Positions 34,144-41,677 of a DNA stretch of 64,000 bases are shown piece by piece (position 1 is the first letter of the stretch; each line of letters starts with the position of its first letter). Position numbers and translations under genes: made by a program. This stretch comes from Actinomadura citrea (GTDB lineage Bacteria; Actinomycetota; Actinomycetes; Streptosporangiales; Streptosporangiaceae), in contig NZ_JACCBT010000001.1 in assembly GCF_013409045.1 (NCBI RefSeq), positions 248,001 to 312,000 of the forward strand, in the 5' to 3' direction. The notes beneath the pieces were generated by a model. The model was not told where the DNA came from. It searched no databases and saw only the letters and a program-made list of their open reading frames with translations.

Positions 34144-34285
34144 GCGTTTTTCTCCTCCTTCGGGCCTGGCGGCCCTCCATCGTCGATAAACGCAAGCGAT
34201 CGCTGGCATCGCTTCGACTCGCCTTGCGGCTCGCTGCGCGATCAGGTTCTCGCTTCGCTCGAACCTGCCTTCGGACGCGATCGCG
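34144..34285 (+). repeat. 142-bp structured repeat, copy 1
   Basis: Identical at 132 of 142 positions, without gaps, to 38183-38324. Stems in order: GCGTTT (34144-34149) with AAACGC (34188-34193) enclosing GGGCC/GGCCC (34162-34175); AAGCGAT/ATCGCTT (34194-34214); GCC/GGC (34221-34230); CGCGAT (34237-34242) with ATCGCG (34280-34285) enclosing CAGGTTC/GAACCTG (34243-34267). It starts 4 nt after the stop of the EEP gene and lies between two convergent genes. Weaker similarity to the other copy continues about 20 nt further. Confidence 0.9.
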
Positions 34286-34316
34286 GCACTTCAGGTCGTC
34301 GCGGGTGAGGGGGGTT

Positions 34317-35888
34317 TCAATTAACCCCTCGGTCCGTGCCGTGCCAGTAGGGGGCGCGGAGGTCGCGCTTGAGGATCTTTCCGGTGGGGTTGCGCGGGAT
34401 CGCCTCGCGGCGCTCGACCGAGGTGGGGCACTTGAAGTGGGCCAGGCGGTCGCGGCAGTAGTCGATGATCTCCTGGTCGGAGACGTCCTCGGTCGTCACG
34501 ACGATCGCCTTCGGCGTCTCGCCCCAGCGCTCGTCCGGGACGCCGATGACCGCGCAGTCGCCGACGGCGGGGTGGCCCATCAGGACGTTCTCCACCTCGG
34601 CGGGGTAGATGTTCTCTCCGCCCGAGATGATCATGTCCTTGACGCGGTCGTGGATGTAGAGGTAGCCGTCCTCGTCGAGGTAGCCGGCGTCGCCCGTCCG
34701 GAACCAGTTGTCCTCGGACAGCGCGCTCGCGGTCGCGTCCGGCATGCCCCAGTAGCCCTTCATGTTCTGCGGCGTCCGGCAGATGATCTCGCCCACCCGG
34801 CCGGACGGCAGCTCCTCCTCGGTGGCCGGGTCCACGATCCTGAGCTCGGTGGTGTCGTTCGGAAGGCCGGCGCTGCGGAGCCGGTGCGCGTTCGGACCGT
34901 CCGGGTCGTGGTCCTCGGGGGGCAGCGAGGTGATCGCACCGGTGACCTCCGTCAGGCCGTACACCTGCCGGAACTCGGTGGTCGGCAGCATCGCCATGGC
35001 GGTGCGCAGGACGTCCTCGCTGATCGGGGACGCGCCGTACAGCATGAGCCGCAGGCTGGACATGTCGGACGCGGTGACCTCGGGGATCAGCGGCATGAAC
35101 TGCAGCAGCACCGGGACGAGGAAGATGTGCGTGACGCGGTTCCGCTCGATGCCCCGCGCGATCGCGGTCGGGTCGGGCTCGCGCGTGATCACCCCGGTGA
35201 GGCCGTTGTAGACCGCGGAGACGGTGAGCACGTTGCCGGCCACGTGGTACATCGGCATCGCGATCATCAGCACGGACGACTCGTCGATGTTCCACACGTC
35301 GTTGGTCGCCGCGAGCGCCGCGAGGAAGTTGTCGTGCGTCAGCATGACGCCCTTGGGCAGCCCCGTCGTGCCGGACGAGTAGAGCTGGACGAACACGTCC
35401 CCGCTGTCGGGCTCGTATGCCGGGATCTCGGCGGGGGCGGCGTCGATCCAGGCGGCATAGTCCTGGTGGGCGGGGTCCTGGTGGGCGGGGTCGGCGCCGG
35501 CGATGACGACCGTCAGGTCGGTGTGCTCCAGCTTGCCCGCGATCGCGTCCAGGACGGGGAGGAACTCGGGGCCGACGACGAAGACCTTCGCCTGCGCGTT
35601 GTTGACGATGTAGGCGACCTCGTCGGGTGCCAGCCGGTAGTTCACCGGGACCTGCGCGGCGCCGATCCGGGTCGCGCCGAAGAGCAGCTCGGCGTATTCG
35701 AGGGAGTTCTTGTCGAGGACGGCGACCCGGTCGCCGGGGCCCAGCCCGGCGGCGGCGAGGGCCGCGGCCACCCGGTCGACGCGCCGGTCGAAGTCGCGGT
35801 AGGAGATCTCGGTGTCGCCGGCGATGTACGCGACACGATCGGGATAGGCGAGCGCTCGTTCGCGCAGCACTCCGTCAAGACCTGGCAC
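34317..35888 (-). CDS. Fatty-acyl-CoA synthetase (AMP-binding)
   Basis: A 523-residue ANL-superfamily ligase that activates a carboxylic acid with ATP and CoA. The P-loop is YSSGTTGLPKGV (near residue 168), A5 is YGLTEVTG, the Y-R-T-G-D motif appears as FRTGDAGYLDEDGYLYIHDR, the hinge is DMIISGGENIYPAEVE and the C-terminal Lys motif NPTGKILKRDL. This is the layout of FadD-type long- or medium-chain acyl-CoA synthetases. A short in-frame repeat (DPAHQDPAHQD near residue 137) reflects a 15-bp duplication at 35463-35492. The start ATG 35888 gives MPGLDGVLRERALAYPDRVA; GGCCCAACGTGCC precedes it (weak Shine-Dalgarno). Confidence 0.94.
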   Translation of the reverse strand: MPGLDGVLRERALAYPDRVAYIAGDTEISYRDFDRRVDRVAAALAAAGLGPGDRVAVLDKNSLEYAELLFGATRIGAAQVPVNYRLAPDEVAYIVNNAQAKVFVVGPEFLPVLDAIAGKLEHTDLTVVIAGADPAHQDPAHQDYAAWIDAAPAEIPAYEPDSGDVFVQLYSSGTTGLPKGVMLTHDNFLAALAATNDVWNIDESSVLMIAMPMYHVAGNVLTVSAVYNGLTGVITREPDPTAIARGIERNRVTHIFLVPVLLQFMPLIPEVTASDMSSLRLMLYGASPISEDVLRTAMAMLPTTEFRQVYGLTEVTGAITSLPPEDHDPDGPNAHRLRSAGLPNDTTELRIVDPATEEELPSGRVGEIICRTPQNMKGYWGMPDATASALSEDNWFRTGDAGYLDEDGYLYIHDRVKDMIISGGENIYPAEVENVLMGHPAVGDCAVIGVPDERWGETPKAIVVTTEDVSDQEIIDYCRDRLAHFKCPTSVERREAIPRNPTGKILKRDLRAPYWHGTDRGVN

Positions 35889-35975
35889 GTTGGGCCCCTT
35901 CGCCGATGACCGCCTGGTTATTCCGGCATCATGCGGTCACCGGTGACATCGCGGCAAGGGGATCGGGCCGCTCGC

Positions 35976-36290
35976 CTAGCGGCTTTTCGACATCTTGGAG
36001 ACCGCGGTCACGGCGAGTACCACCACGACGGCGACGAGTCCGATGAAGAAGAAGAACTTCAGCATCGAGAAGATCGCGCCGATGACGGTGACCACCAGCC
36101 ACACCGCGAGAAGCACACCGAGGATGGTCAGAATCGTCTTACCCATGACTCCACCGTATGCGCTCGCCTCCCAGGGGTCATCAGCCTGCGGGACGACCTG
36201 GGCACCGCCGTGCGGCGGAGGCGCACCCTGAGGACCCCCGGGGACGGGACCCTGACCCGGACCAGGGCGGCGCCGCCGGTGGGGCTGCAT
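35976..36290 (-). CDS. Small two-span membrane protein
   Basis: 104 residues if started at ATG 36290 (AAGGAG, 6 nt upstream). An internal ATG 36146 has an equally good GGTGGAG 3 nt upstream and would give a 56-residue protein beginning MGKTILTILGVLLAVWLVVT. The hydrophobic part has two spans (ILTILGVLLAVWLVVTVIGA and FFFFIGLVAVVVVLAVTAV) and a basic end SKMSKSR. The longer form adds a Pro/Gly/Arg-rich cytoplasmic head. Both may be made. Function unknown. It is divergent from the response regulator at 36356. Confidence 0.65.
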   Translation of the reverse strand: MQPHRRRRPGPGQGPVPGGPQGAPPPHGGAQVVPQADDPWEASAYGGVMGKTILTILGVLLAVWLVVTVIGAIFSMLKFFFFIGLVAVVVVLAVTAVSKMSKSR

Positions 36291-36355
36291 GATCGACTCC
36301 TTACGGGGTGGTGACATCCGGTGTGGGTCCGGCGGACGGGGCCTAGCTTTGAGGG

Positions 36356-37072
36356 GTGAACACCCTCCCCCACGCCGGGCGCGTCCTGGTGGTCGACGAC
36401 GACCCGACGGTCGCCGAGGTCGTCGCCCGCTACCTGGCCCGCGACGGGCACGAGGTCGTGTGCGTCGCCGACGGCCGGACCGCCCTGCGCCGGGCGCTCG
36501 ACGAACCCCCTGACCTGGTCGTCCTCGACCTCATGCTGCCCGGGATGGACGGCCTGGAGGTGTGCCGCCGGCTCCGCGAGACCTCGACCGTCCCGATCGT
36601 GATGCTGACGGCGCTCGGCGCGGAGACCGACCGGCTCGTCGGGTTGGAGACCGGCGCCGACGACTACGTGACGAAGCCGTTCAGCCCGCGCGAGCTGGCG
36701 CTGCGCGTCCGGTCGGTGCTGCGGCGGGCGCGGGGCGCGCTCGTCCCGACCGGCCCGTCCGGCCCGCTGCGCGACGGCGGCCTCCTCGTGGACGTCAGCG
36801 CGCACGAGGCGGAGCTGGGCGGCGCGCGGCTCGCGCTCACCTCCCGCGAGTTCGACCTGCTGGCGTTCCTGCTGCGCCATCCGCGGCGGGCCTTCACCCG
36901 CGAGGAACTGCTCGAACGCGTCTGGGACTGGACGTTCGGCGACTCCTCCACGGTGACCGTCCACGTCCGGCGGCTGCGCGAGAAGATCGAGGACGACCCG
37001 ACCGCGCCGCGCCGCATCGTCACCGTGTGGGGCGTCGGCTACCGCTACGAGCCCGCGGAGACCGGCCCATGA
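36356..37072 (+). CDS. OmpR-family response regulator
   Basis: A 238-residue two-component regulator. The receiver domain (residues 9-120) has VLVVDDDPTVAEV, the phosphoacceptor Asp in LDLMLPGMDG (near residue 59) and KPFSPRE (Lys near 110). The winged-helix effector (about 140-235) has LTSREFDLLAFLLRHPRRAF and VTVHVRRLREKIEDDP. GTG 36356 is preceded by TAGCTT 6 nt upstream and no spaced Shine-Dalgarno (leaderless). Its stop overlaps the start of the cognate kinase by 4 nt (ATGA). Confidence 0.95.
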   Translation: MNTLPHAGRVLVVDDDPTVAEVVARYLARDGHEVVCVADGRTALRRALDEPPDLVVLDLMLPGMDGLEVCRRLRETSTVPIVMLTALGAETDRLVGLETGADDYVTKPFSPRELALRVRSVLRRARGALVPTGPSGPLRDGGLLVDVSAHEAELGGARLALTSREFDLLAFLLRHPRRAFTREELLERVWDWTFGDSSTVTVHVRRLREKIEDDPTAPRRIVTVWGVGYRYEPAETGP

Positions 37073-38178
37073 TCCCCTTCGAGGATCTGCTGTGGGTGGT
37101 CTTCTACGCGGCGCTGGCCGCGTTCGCCGTCGCGGCGGTCGCCCTCGCCGTCCTGCACGCGCTGCGCGGCCGCTCGGTCGGCACCCAGCTGGTCGTCGTC
37201 GGCGCCGCCACGGTGCTGGCGACCATCTCCGGCATCCTGGTGATCTCGTTCCTGATGCTGCTGAACGACCACGACCGCTCCGTGGTGCTCGCCGTCGTGA
37301 CGTCGGCCGGGCTGGTCGCGATGGCGGTGTCGGTCCTGCTCGGCCGGCGTCTGGTGGCCGCGAACCGGACCCTGGTCGAGGCCGTGCGCGCGGACCGGTT
37401 CCGTCCCCCGTCGGCGCACCTTCCGGCCGAGCTGGCGGAGCTCTCCCGCGAACTGGAGGCCGCCTACGACCGGCTGGCCGCCGCGCACGAGCGCGAGCAG
37501 GCCCTGGAGGCGAGCCGCCGCGAGCTGGTCGCCTGGGTGAGCCACGACCTGCGCACCCCGCTGGCCGGGCTCCGCGCGATGGCCGAGGCACTGGAGGACG
37601 AGGTCGTCGCCGACGAGGAGACGACCCGCCGCTACCACGCCCGCATCCGCGTCGAGGTGGAGCGGCTGACCGAGATGGTGGACGACCTGTTCGAGCTGTC
37701 CCGCATCCACGCGGGCGCCCTGCGCCTGTCCCGCGAGCGCGTCGGCCTCGCGGACCTGGTCGCCGAGGCGGTCGCCGGCGCGGAGGCCCTGGCCCGCGCC
37801 AAGGGCGTCCGGCTGCGCGGAGACGTCCGGGAGGGCCTGCCCGTCCAGGTCGACGCGGGCGAGCTGGGCCGCGCGCTGCGCAACCTCGTCGTGAACGCGA
37901 TCCGGCACACGCCGAGCGACGGCGCGGTCGAGATCACCGGCGAGGTCCGCGGCGGCGAGGCCCGGGTGACGGTGGCCGACGCCTGCGGCGGCATCCCGGA
38001 GGGCGACCTGCCCCGCGTGTTCGACGTCGCGTTCCGCGGCGAGGCGGCCCGCACCCCGGGCGGCGGCGCCGGCCTCGGCCTCGCCATCGCCCGCGGCATC
38101 GTCGAGGCCCACGCGGGCGAGATCGGCGTCGCCAACACCGGCCCCGGCTGCCGCTTCGAGGTCCGTCTCCCGTGCTAG
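37069..38178 (+). CDS. Membrane sensor histidine kinase
   Basis: A 369-residue partner of the upstream OmpR regulator. Three N-terminal hydrophobic segments (residues 5-30, 38-65, 75-95; e.g. LLWVVFYAALAAFAVAAVAL) have almost no external loop, so it probably senses the membrane itself or another protein. A short coiled linker leads to HisKA, with WVSHDLRTPLAGL (His near 157), and HATPase with NLVVNAIRHTPSDG and GGGAGLGLAIARGIVEAH. There is no HAMP domain. The structured repeat copy 2 starts 4 nt after the stop. Confidence 0.94.
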   Translation: MIPFEDLLWVVFYAALAAFAVAAVALAVLHALRGRSVGTQLVVVGAATVLATISGILVISFLMLLNDHDRSVVLAVVTSAGLVAMAVSVLLGRRLVAANRTLVEAVRADRFRPPSAHLPAELAELSRELEAAYDRLAAAHEREQALEASRRELVAWVSHDLRTPLAGLRAMAEALEDEVVADEETTRRYHARIRVEVERLTEMVDDLFELSRIHAGALRLSRERVGLADLVAEAVAGAEALARAKGVRLRGDVREGLPVQVDAGELGRALRNLVVNAIRHTPSDGAVEITGEVRGGEARVTVADACGGIPEGDLPRVFDVAFRGEAARTPGGGAGLGLAIARGIVEAHAGEIGVANTGPGCRFEVRLPC

Positions 38179-38182
38179 CTCT

Positions 38183-38324
38183 GCGTTTTTCTCCTCCTTC
38201 GGGCCTGGCGGCCCTCCATCGTCGAGAAACGCGGGCGATCGCTGGCATCGCTTCGGCTCGCCTTGCGGCTCGCTGCGCGATCAGATTCCTGCTTCGCTCG
38301 TATCTGCCTTTGGACGCGATCGCG
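38183..38324 (+). repeat. 142-bp structured repeat, copy 2
   Basis: Second copy of the element at 34144-34285, 93 percent identical and ungapped. The stems are kept: GGGCGAT/ATCGCTT uses G-U pairs where copy 1 has A-U. In the CAGGTTC/GAACCTG stem, one G-C pair has become A-T by changes on both strands (CAGAT/ATCTG). It lies 4 nt after the histidine-kinase stop, again between convergent genes. Confidence 0.9.
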
Positions 38325-38392
38325 AGGCCCCGGGTTGTTGCGTGGTTGCTGTCGTGGTCGGGGTCTGCGCGTCCGGGCGTGGGGGGAGCGGG

Positions 38393-38749
38393 TCAGGGGT
38401 CCAGGGCTTCGGTGATGGTGCGGTAGGTGGGGCAGGGCCAGCGGGACATGCAGGCGCGGCAGCGGCGGATGGGGCGGTCGGGGTCGCTGGTGATGCCGCC
38501 GCCGGCCTCCTGCGGGCGGTGCAGGTCGACGAGGCGCAGGGTGAGGTCGGCGAAGGCGATGACCTCTTCGCGGGCGCCGGCGAGGAAGGCGAGGTCCTCG
38601 CGGGAAAGACGCGTTCGGACGGGGACGAAGCCGTCCTTGTTCACCAGGCGGAACAGGATCTGGGTGGACGTCCGCCACGTGCTGGACTTCGCCGCCCGCG
38701 CCCGGACGGTCTCCAGGCGCTCGCGCAGTCGACCATGCCGCTGTTGCAC
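38393..38749 (-). CDS. Hypothetical protein with C-terminal cysteine cluster
   Basis: A 118-residue protein of no recognised family. The front is helical and basic (RHGRLRERLETVRARAAKSS), the middle has LSREDLAFLAGAREEVIAFA and LTLRLVDLHRP, and the end carries RRCRACMSRWPCPTYRTITE, a C-x2-C-x5-C arrangement that could bind a metal. The GTG start at 38749 has a poor Shine-Dalgarno. It is convergent with the histidine kinase; the repeat copy 2 lies between them. Confidence 0.6.
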   Translation of the reverse strand: MQQRHGRLRERLETVRARAAKSSTWRTSTQILFRLVNKDGFVPVRTRLSREDLAFLAGAREEVIAFADLTLRLVDLHRPQEAGGGITSDPDRPIRRCRACMSRWPCPTYRTITEALDP

Positions 38750-38969
38750 CCGTTCAGGTTCTCCTACTGCGAGCGATCGTGCGGGGCGAACCCGCGATAT
38801 CGGCGGACCGGATCAGCGCCTCAGGTCACTGAAATCATCACATTACGGTGCGTAGTTCTCAAAGCGTGCGGGACTGGCAAGGCGGCGACACGCCCCGGAA
38901 ACGCCCACGGCGCAGGGGACTTGGCGAACCGCCTGGCTCCCGGGCCGTTCGCGAGATAGTGTGCCGGAC

Positions 38970-39305
38970 GTGGAGCTAAATGTCTCGACCGCGTCTCAGG
39001 GAGGTCACGCCGTTGTCACGGCGACCGGTGAGCTCGACCTGTACACCGCGCCACGGCTGCAGGCGGCCCTCGCGGGCCTCCTGCGCGACCAGGCCGACCA
39101 CATCGTGGTCGACATGAGCGGCGTCGAGTTCTGCGACTCGACGGGCATGAACGTGCTGCTCTCGGCCATGAAGCGGCTGAAGGAGCAGGGCGGCGCGCTG
39201 GAACTGGCGGCGCCGCGCCCGGCCGTGAAGCGGATCCTGCAGGTGACCGGGCTCGACACCGTCTTCACCGTGACGGAGGCGGCGCCGGTTCTGGACGCCG
39301 GCTGA
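38970..39305 (+). CDS. STAS-domain anti-sigma factor antagonist
   Basis: A 111-residue SpoIIAA/RsbV-type protein. GELDLYTAPRLQAAL and VVDMSGVEFCDSTGMNVLLS are family motifs; the Ser in DSTG is the residue phosphorylated by the partner anti-sigma kinase. Two in-frame GTGs exist (38961, 38970). The second is 7 nt after TAGTGT (38957-38962), which overlaps the first, so 38970 is the leaderless start. An ATP-binding RsbW-like protein is encoded 10 kb away (27937) and could be a partner, but nothing adjacent is. Confidence 0.93.
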   Translation: MELNVSTASQGGHAVVTATGELDLYTAPRLQAALAGLLRDQADHIVVDMSGVEFCDSTGMNVLLSAMKRLKEQGGALELAAPRPAVKRILQVTGLDTVFTVTEAAPVLDAG

Positions 39306-39336
39306 CCTTTCCGACCACTCGTCCCTACCGCCGGCG

Positions 39337-39355
39337 CCGCGGGTGAACCCCGCGG
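39337..39355 (+). terminator. Short hairpin after the STAS gene
   Basis: CCGCGGG (39337-39343) pairs with CCCGCGG (39349-39355) around TGAAC. A second 6-bp hairpin, AACGGC/GCCGTT, follows at 39378-39393. Both lie in the 138-nt gap before the GT2 gene. Confidence 0.4.
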
Positions 39356-39443
39356 GTCGCCGTCCGGTCGCACGGGTAACGGCTTGGGCCGTTCCCCGGT
39401 GCCCTGCGGCATCGCGCGCCCGTCCCCGACTACGATCGCGGAT

Positions 39444-40175
39444 ATGCAGGACGTAGCGGTATGCATCCCAGCCAAGGACGAAGCCGACCGCATCGCGGCC
39501 ACGGTCAAGGCCGCGCAGGAGCTTCCCGGCGCCGACCTGGTCGTGGTGATCGACGACGGCTCGTCCGACGGCACCGGGCGGGTGGCCCGCGAGGCCGGGG
39601 CGCGGGTCGTGCGGCACAGCCGCAACCGGGGCAAGGGCGCCGCGATGGAGAGCGGGGCCGAGGCCGTCCGGCTGCTGGACGAGGGCCGCGACCGGCCCCG
39701 CCACCTGCTGTTCCTGGACGCCGACCTCGCCGAGACCGCGCGCGAGGCCGCGCCGCTGGTCGAGCCGGTCAGGTCCGGTGAGGCCGACATGACGATCGCC
39801 GTGTTCACCACGACCGTGAAGCTCGGCGGGCACGGGTTCGTCGTCCGGCTGTCGCGCGACGGGATCCGCCGCGCCACCGGCTGGGAGGCCACCGCGCCGC
39901 TGAACGGGCAGCGCTGCCTGACCCGGGCCGCGTTCGACGCCGCGCTCCCGCTCGCCGCCGGGTTCGGGGTGGAGACCGCGCTCACCGTCGACCTGCTGCG
40001 CGCCGGGTTCCGGGTGGCGGAGGTGGAGGTGCCGCTCTCACACCGCGCCACCGGCACGGACTGGCGCTCCCAGCTGCACCGGGCCCGGCAGTTCCGGGAC
40101 GTGGCAAGGGCGCTCGCCGTGCGCGAACCGGCGGTGACCAGAGGGCTGGACCGCCTGCGCGGCAGCCGCCCGTGA
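39444..40175 (+). CDS. Family 2 glycosyltransferase (soluble)
   Basis: A 243-residue GT-A fold transferase. VAVCIPAKDEADRIAATVKA is the nucleotide-binding start, VVIDDGSSDGTGRVA follows, and LFLDADLAE is the DxD motif that holds the metal and sugar nucleotide. GQRCLTRAAFD matches the acceptor region. There are no membrane spans. With the next gene overlapping by 4 nt (GTGA) it probably feeds a lipid-linked sugar or a glycan primer to the membrane GT-C enzyme. ATG 39444 has TACGAT 7 nt upstream (leaderless). Confidence 0.92.
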   Translation: MQDVAVCIPAKDEADRIAATVKAAQELPGADLVVVIDDGSSDGTGRVAREAGARVVRHSRNRGKGAAMESGAEAVRLLDEGRDRPRHLLFLDADLAETAREAAPLVEPVRSGEADMTIAVFTTTVKLGGHGFVVRLSRDGIRRATGWEATAPLNGQRCLTRAAFDAALPLAAGFGVETALTVDLLRAGFRVAEVEVPLSHRATGTDWRSQLHRARQFRDVARALAVREPAVTRGLDRLRGSRP

Positions 40176-41677
40176 CCCGTCTCGGCACGGGCGGGCTGTG
40201 GGGGATCGGGGCCGGCGTCGCCTGCTTCGTCGCCACCGCTCTCCTCGGGCCGTCGGTGTTCGAGCCGGAGCTGGAGGGCCCGCGCACCGAGCCGCCGTAC
40301 GCGCTGGACGTCCATCCGTCGCCGTACCTGGTGATCGGCCTCGTCGTCGCGGGGATCGCCGCGAGCGCGCTGGGGCTCGGGTTGTGCTTCGCCGCCGTCC
40401 GCAGGGGCTGGCGCGTGCGGGCCCTGCCGCTGGTGGCCGCGGGACTGCTGGCGGCGGCCGCGTTCATGCTCATGCCGCCGGTCGGGTCCACCGACCACCT
40501 GAACTACGCCTCCTACGGGCGGATGGCGGCGACCGGCCACGATCCGTACCGCACGAGCGCCGTCGACCTGCCGAAGGACCCGGTCGCCGGGGCGCCCGAG
40601 GAGTGGCGGACGACGCCGTCGGTGTACGGGCCGGTCGCCACGGGCGGGCAGGCGTTCGCCGCGTGGATCGGCAGCGGCTCGGTGCGGCTGACCGTCTTCG
40701 TCCTGTCGGTGCTGAACGTGCTCGCGTTCGCGGTGACGGCCCTGATCCTCTACCGGATGGCCGGGACGGAGGAGCGGCGGCTCCGCACGGCGCTGCTGTG
40801 GACGTGCAACCCGCTCGTGCTGTTCCACCTGGTGGCGGGGGCGCACAACGACGTCCTCGCGATCGCCCCGATGGTGGCCGCGCTGGCCGTCTTCGGCGGC
40901 GGGGCCGCGGGCCGGGCGGGCTGGGCGCGCTCCCTGGCGGCCGGGGCGCTGGCCGGGCTCGGGACGGCGATCAAGCTGCCCGCCGCGCTCGTGGCCGGGG
41001 GCCCCGCCTGGGGCCTGCTGCGCCGGACCTGGACGGAACGCCGGAAATGGCCGGTCGGTCACCTGATCGCGCTGTTCGCCGGGGGAGCGGCCGTCACGGC
41101 GCTGTCCTACGCGCTCGCCGGGCCGCACGCGCTCGACCAGGTCCGCGAGGCCAGCAACATGGTCTCCTTCGCGACCCCCTGGCACCTGCTGGACGAGTCG
41201 CTCGGCCGCGGCTCCCAGCGCGACGTCATCAAGCTGGGCGCGATGCTGCTCGGCCTGGTGCTGCTCCTGCTGCTCGTCCGGGCCCTGCCCAAGGAGGACG
41301 CCCTCGTGCCCGGCGCGGAGGAGCGGCGCGTCGCCGCCGCGATCGCCCTCGCGTGGCTCCTCGCCGCGCCCTACGCGCTGCCCTGGTACGACGGGTTCGG
41401 GTGGGCGCTGCTGGCGCTGCTGCCCTGGACGCGGATCGACTGGATCCTGCTCGCCCACACCACCGCCCTCAGCCTCGCCTACCTGCCGGCCCGCGCGCCC
41501 GCCCGCATCCGGCTGCCGGACGATCTGGAGTGGCTGTTCACCGTCGTTCGGCCGACCGTGGTCCCGTGGACGCTTCTGGCGATCCTGACGGCGCTGGTGG
41601 CGGCGTGTCTGCGTTCCTCAGGTCGATCTCCAGCGACCGGAGCCCCGCGGCGAGCATCAGCGGGGTCGCCAGGCTGA
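40172..41677 (+). CDS. Polyprenol-phosphate-sugar GT-C mannosyltransferase-like protein
   Basis: A 501-residue integral membrane protein with about 12 hydrophobic segments. The first extracytoplasmic loop after helix 3 contains STDHLNYASYGRMAATGHDP, and the acidic position early in such a loop is where GT-C enzymes hold the polyprenyl-phosphate sugar. VYGPVATGGQAF and LLWTCNPLVLFHLVAGAHND are typical of the MptA/MptB-like alpha-1,6-mannosyltransferase family of actinobacteria. It probably extends a lipoglycan or arabinomannan-like polymer outside the membrane. The last 140 nt overlap the 3' end of the opposite gene (stop 41538), an unusually long tail-to-tail overlap. Its start overlaps the GT2 stop. 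Confidence 0.88.
   Translation: MTRLGTGGLWGIGAGVACFVATALLGPSVFEPELEGPRTEPPYALDVHPSPYLVIGLVVAGIAASALGLGLCFAAVRRGWRVRALPLVAAGLLAAAAFMLMPPVGSTDHLNYASYGRMAATGHDPYRTSAVDLPKDPVAGAPEEWRTTPSVYGPVATGGQAFAAWIGSGSVRLTVFVLSVLNVLAFAVTALILYRMAGTEERRLRTALLWTCNPLVLFHLVAGAHNDVLAIAPMVAALAVFGGGAAGRAGWARSLAAGALAGLGTAIKLPAALVAGGPAWGLLRRTWTERRKWPVGHLIALFAGGAAVTALSYALAGPHALDQVREASNMVSFATPWHLLDESLGRGSQRDVIKLGAMLLGLVLLLLLVRALPKEDALVPGAEERRVAAAIALAWLLAAPYALPWYDGFGWALLALLPWTRIDWILLAHTTALSLAYLPARAPARIRLPDDLEWLFTVVRPTVVPWTLLAILTALVAACLRSSGRSPATGAPRRASAGSPG

Noticed and set aside
39005..41458. 817-codon minus-strand frame opposite the GT2 and GT-C genes
   Set aside because: Antisense shadow with low-complexity composition; both plus-strand genes have clear motifs.
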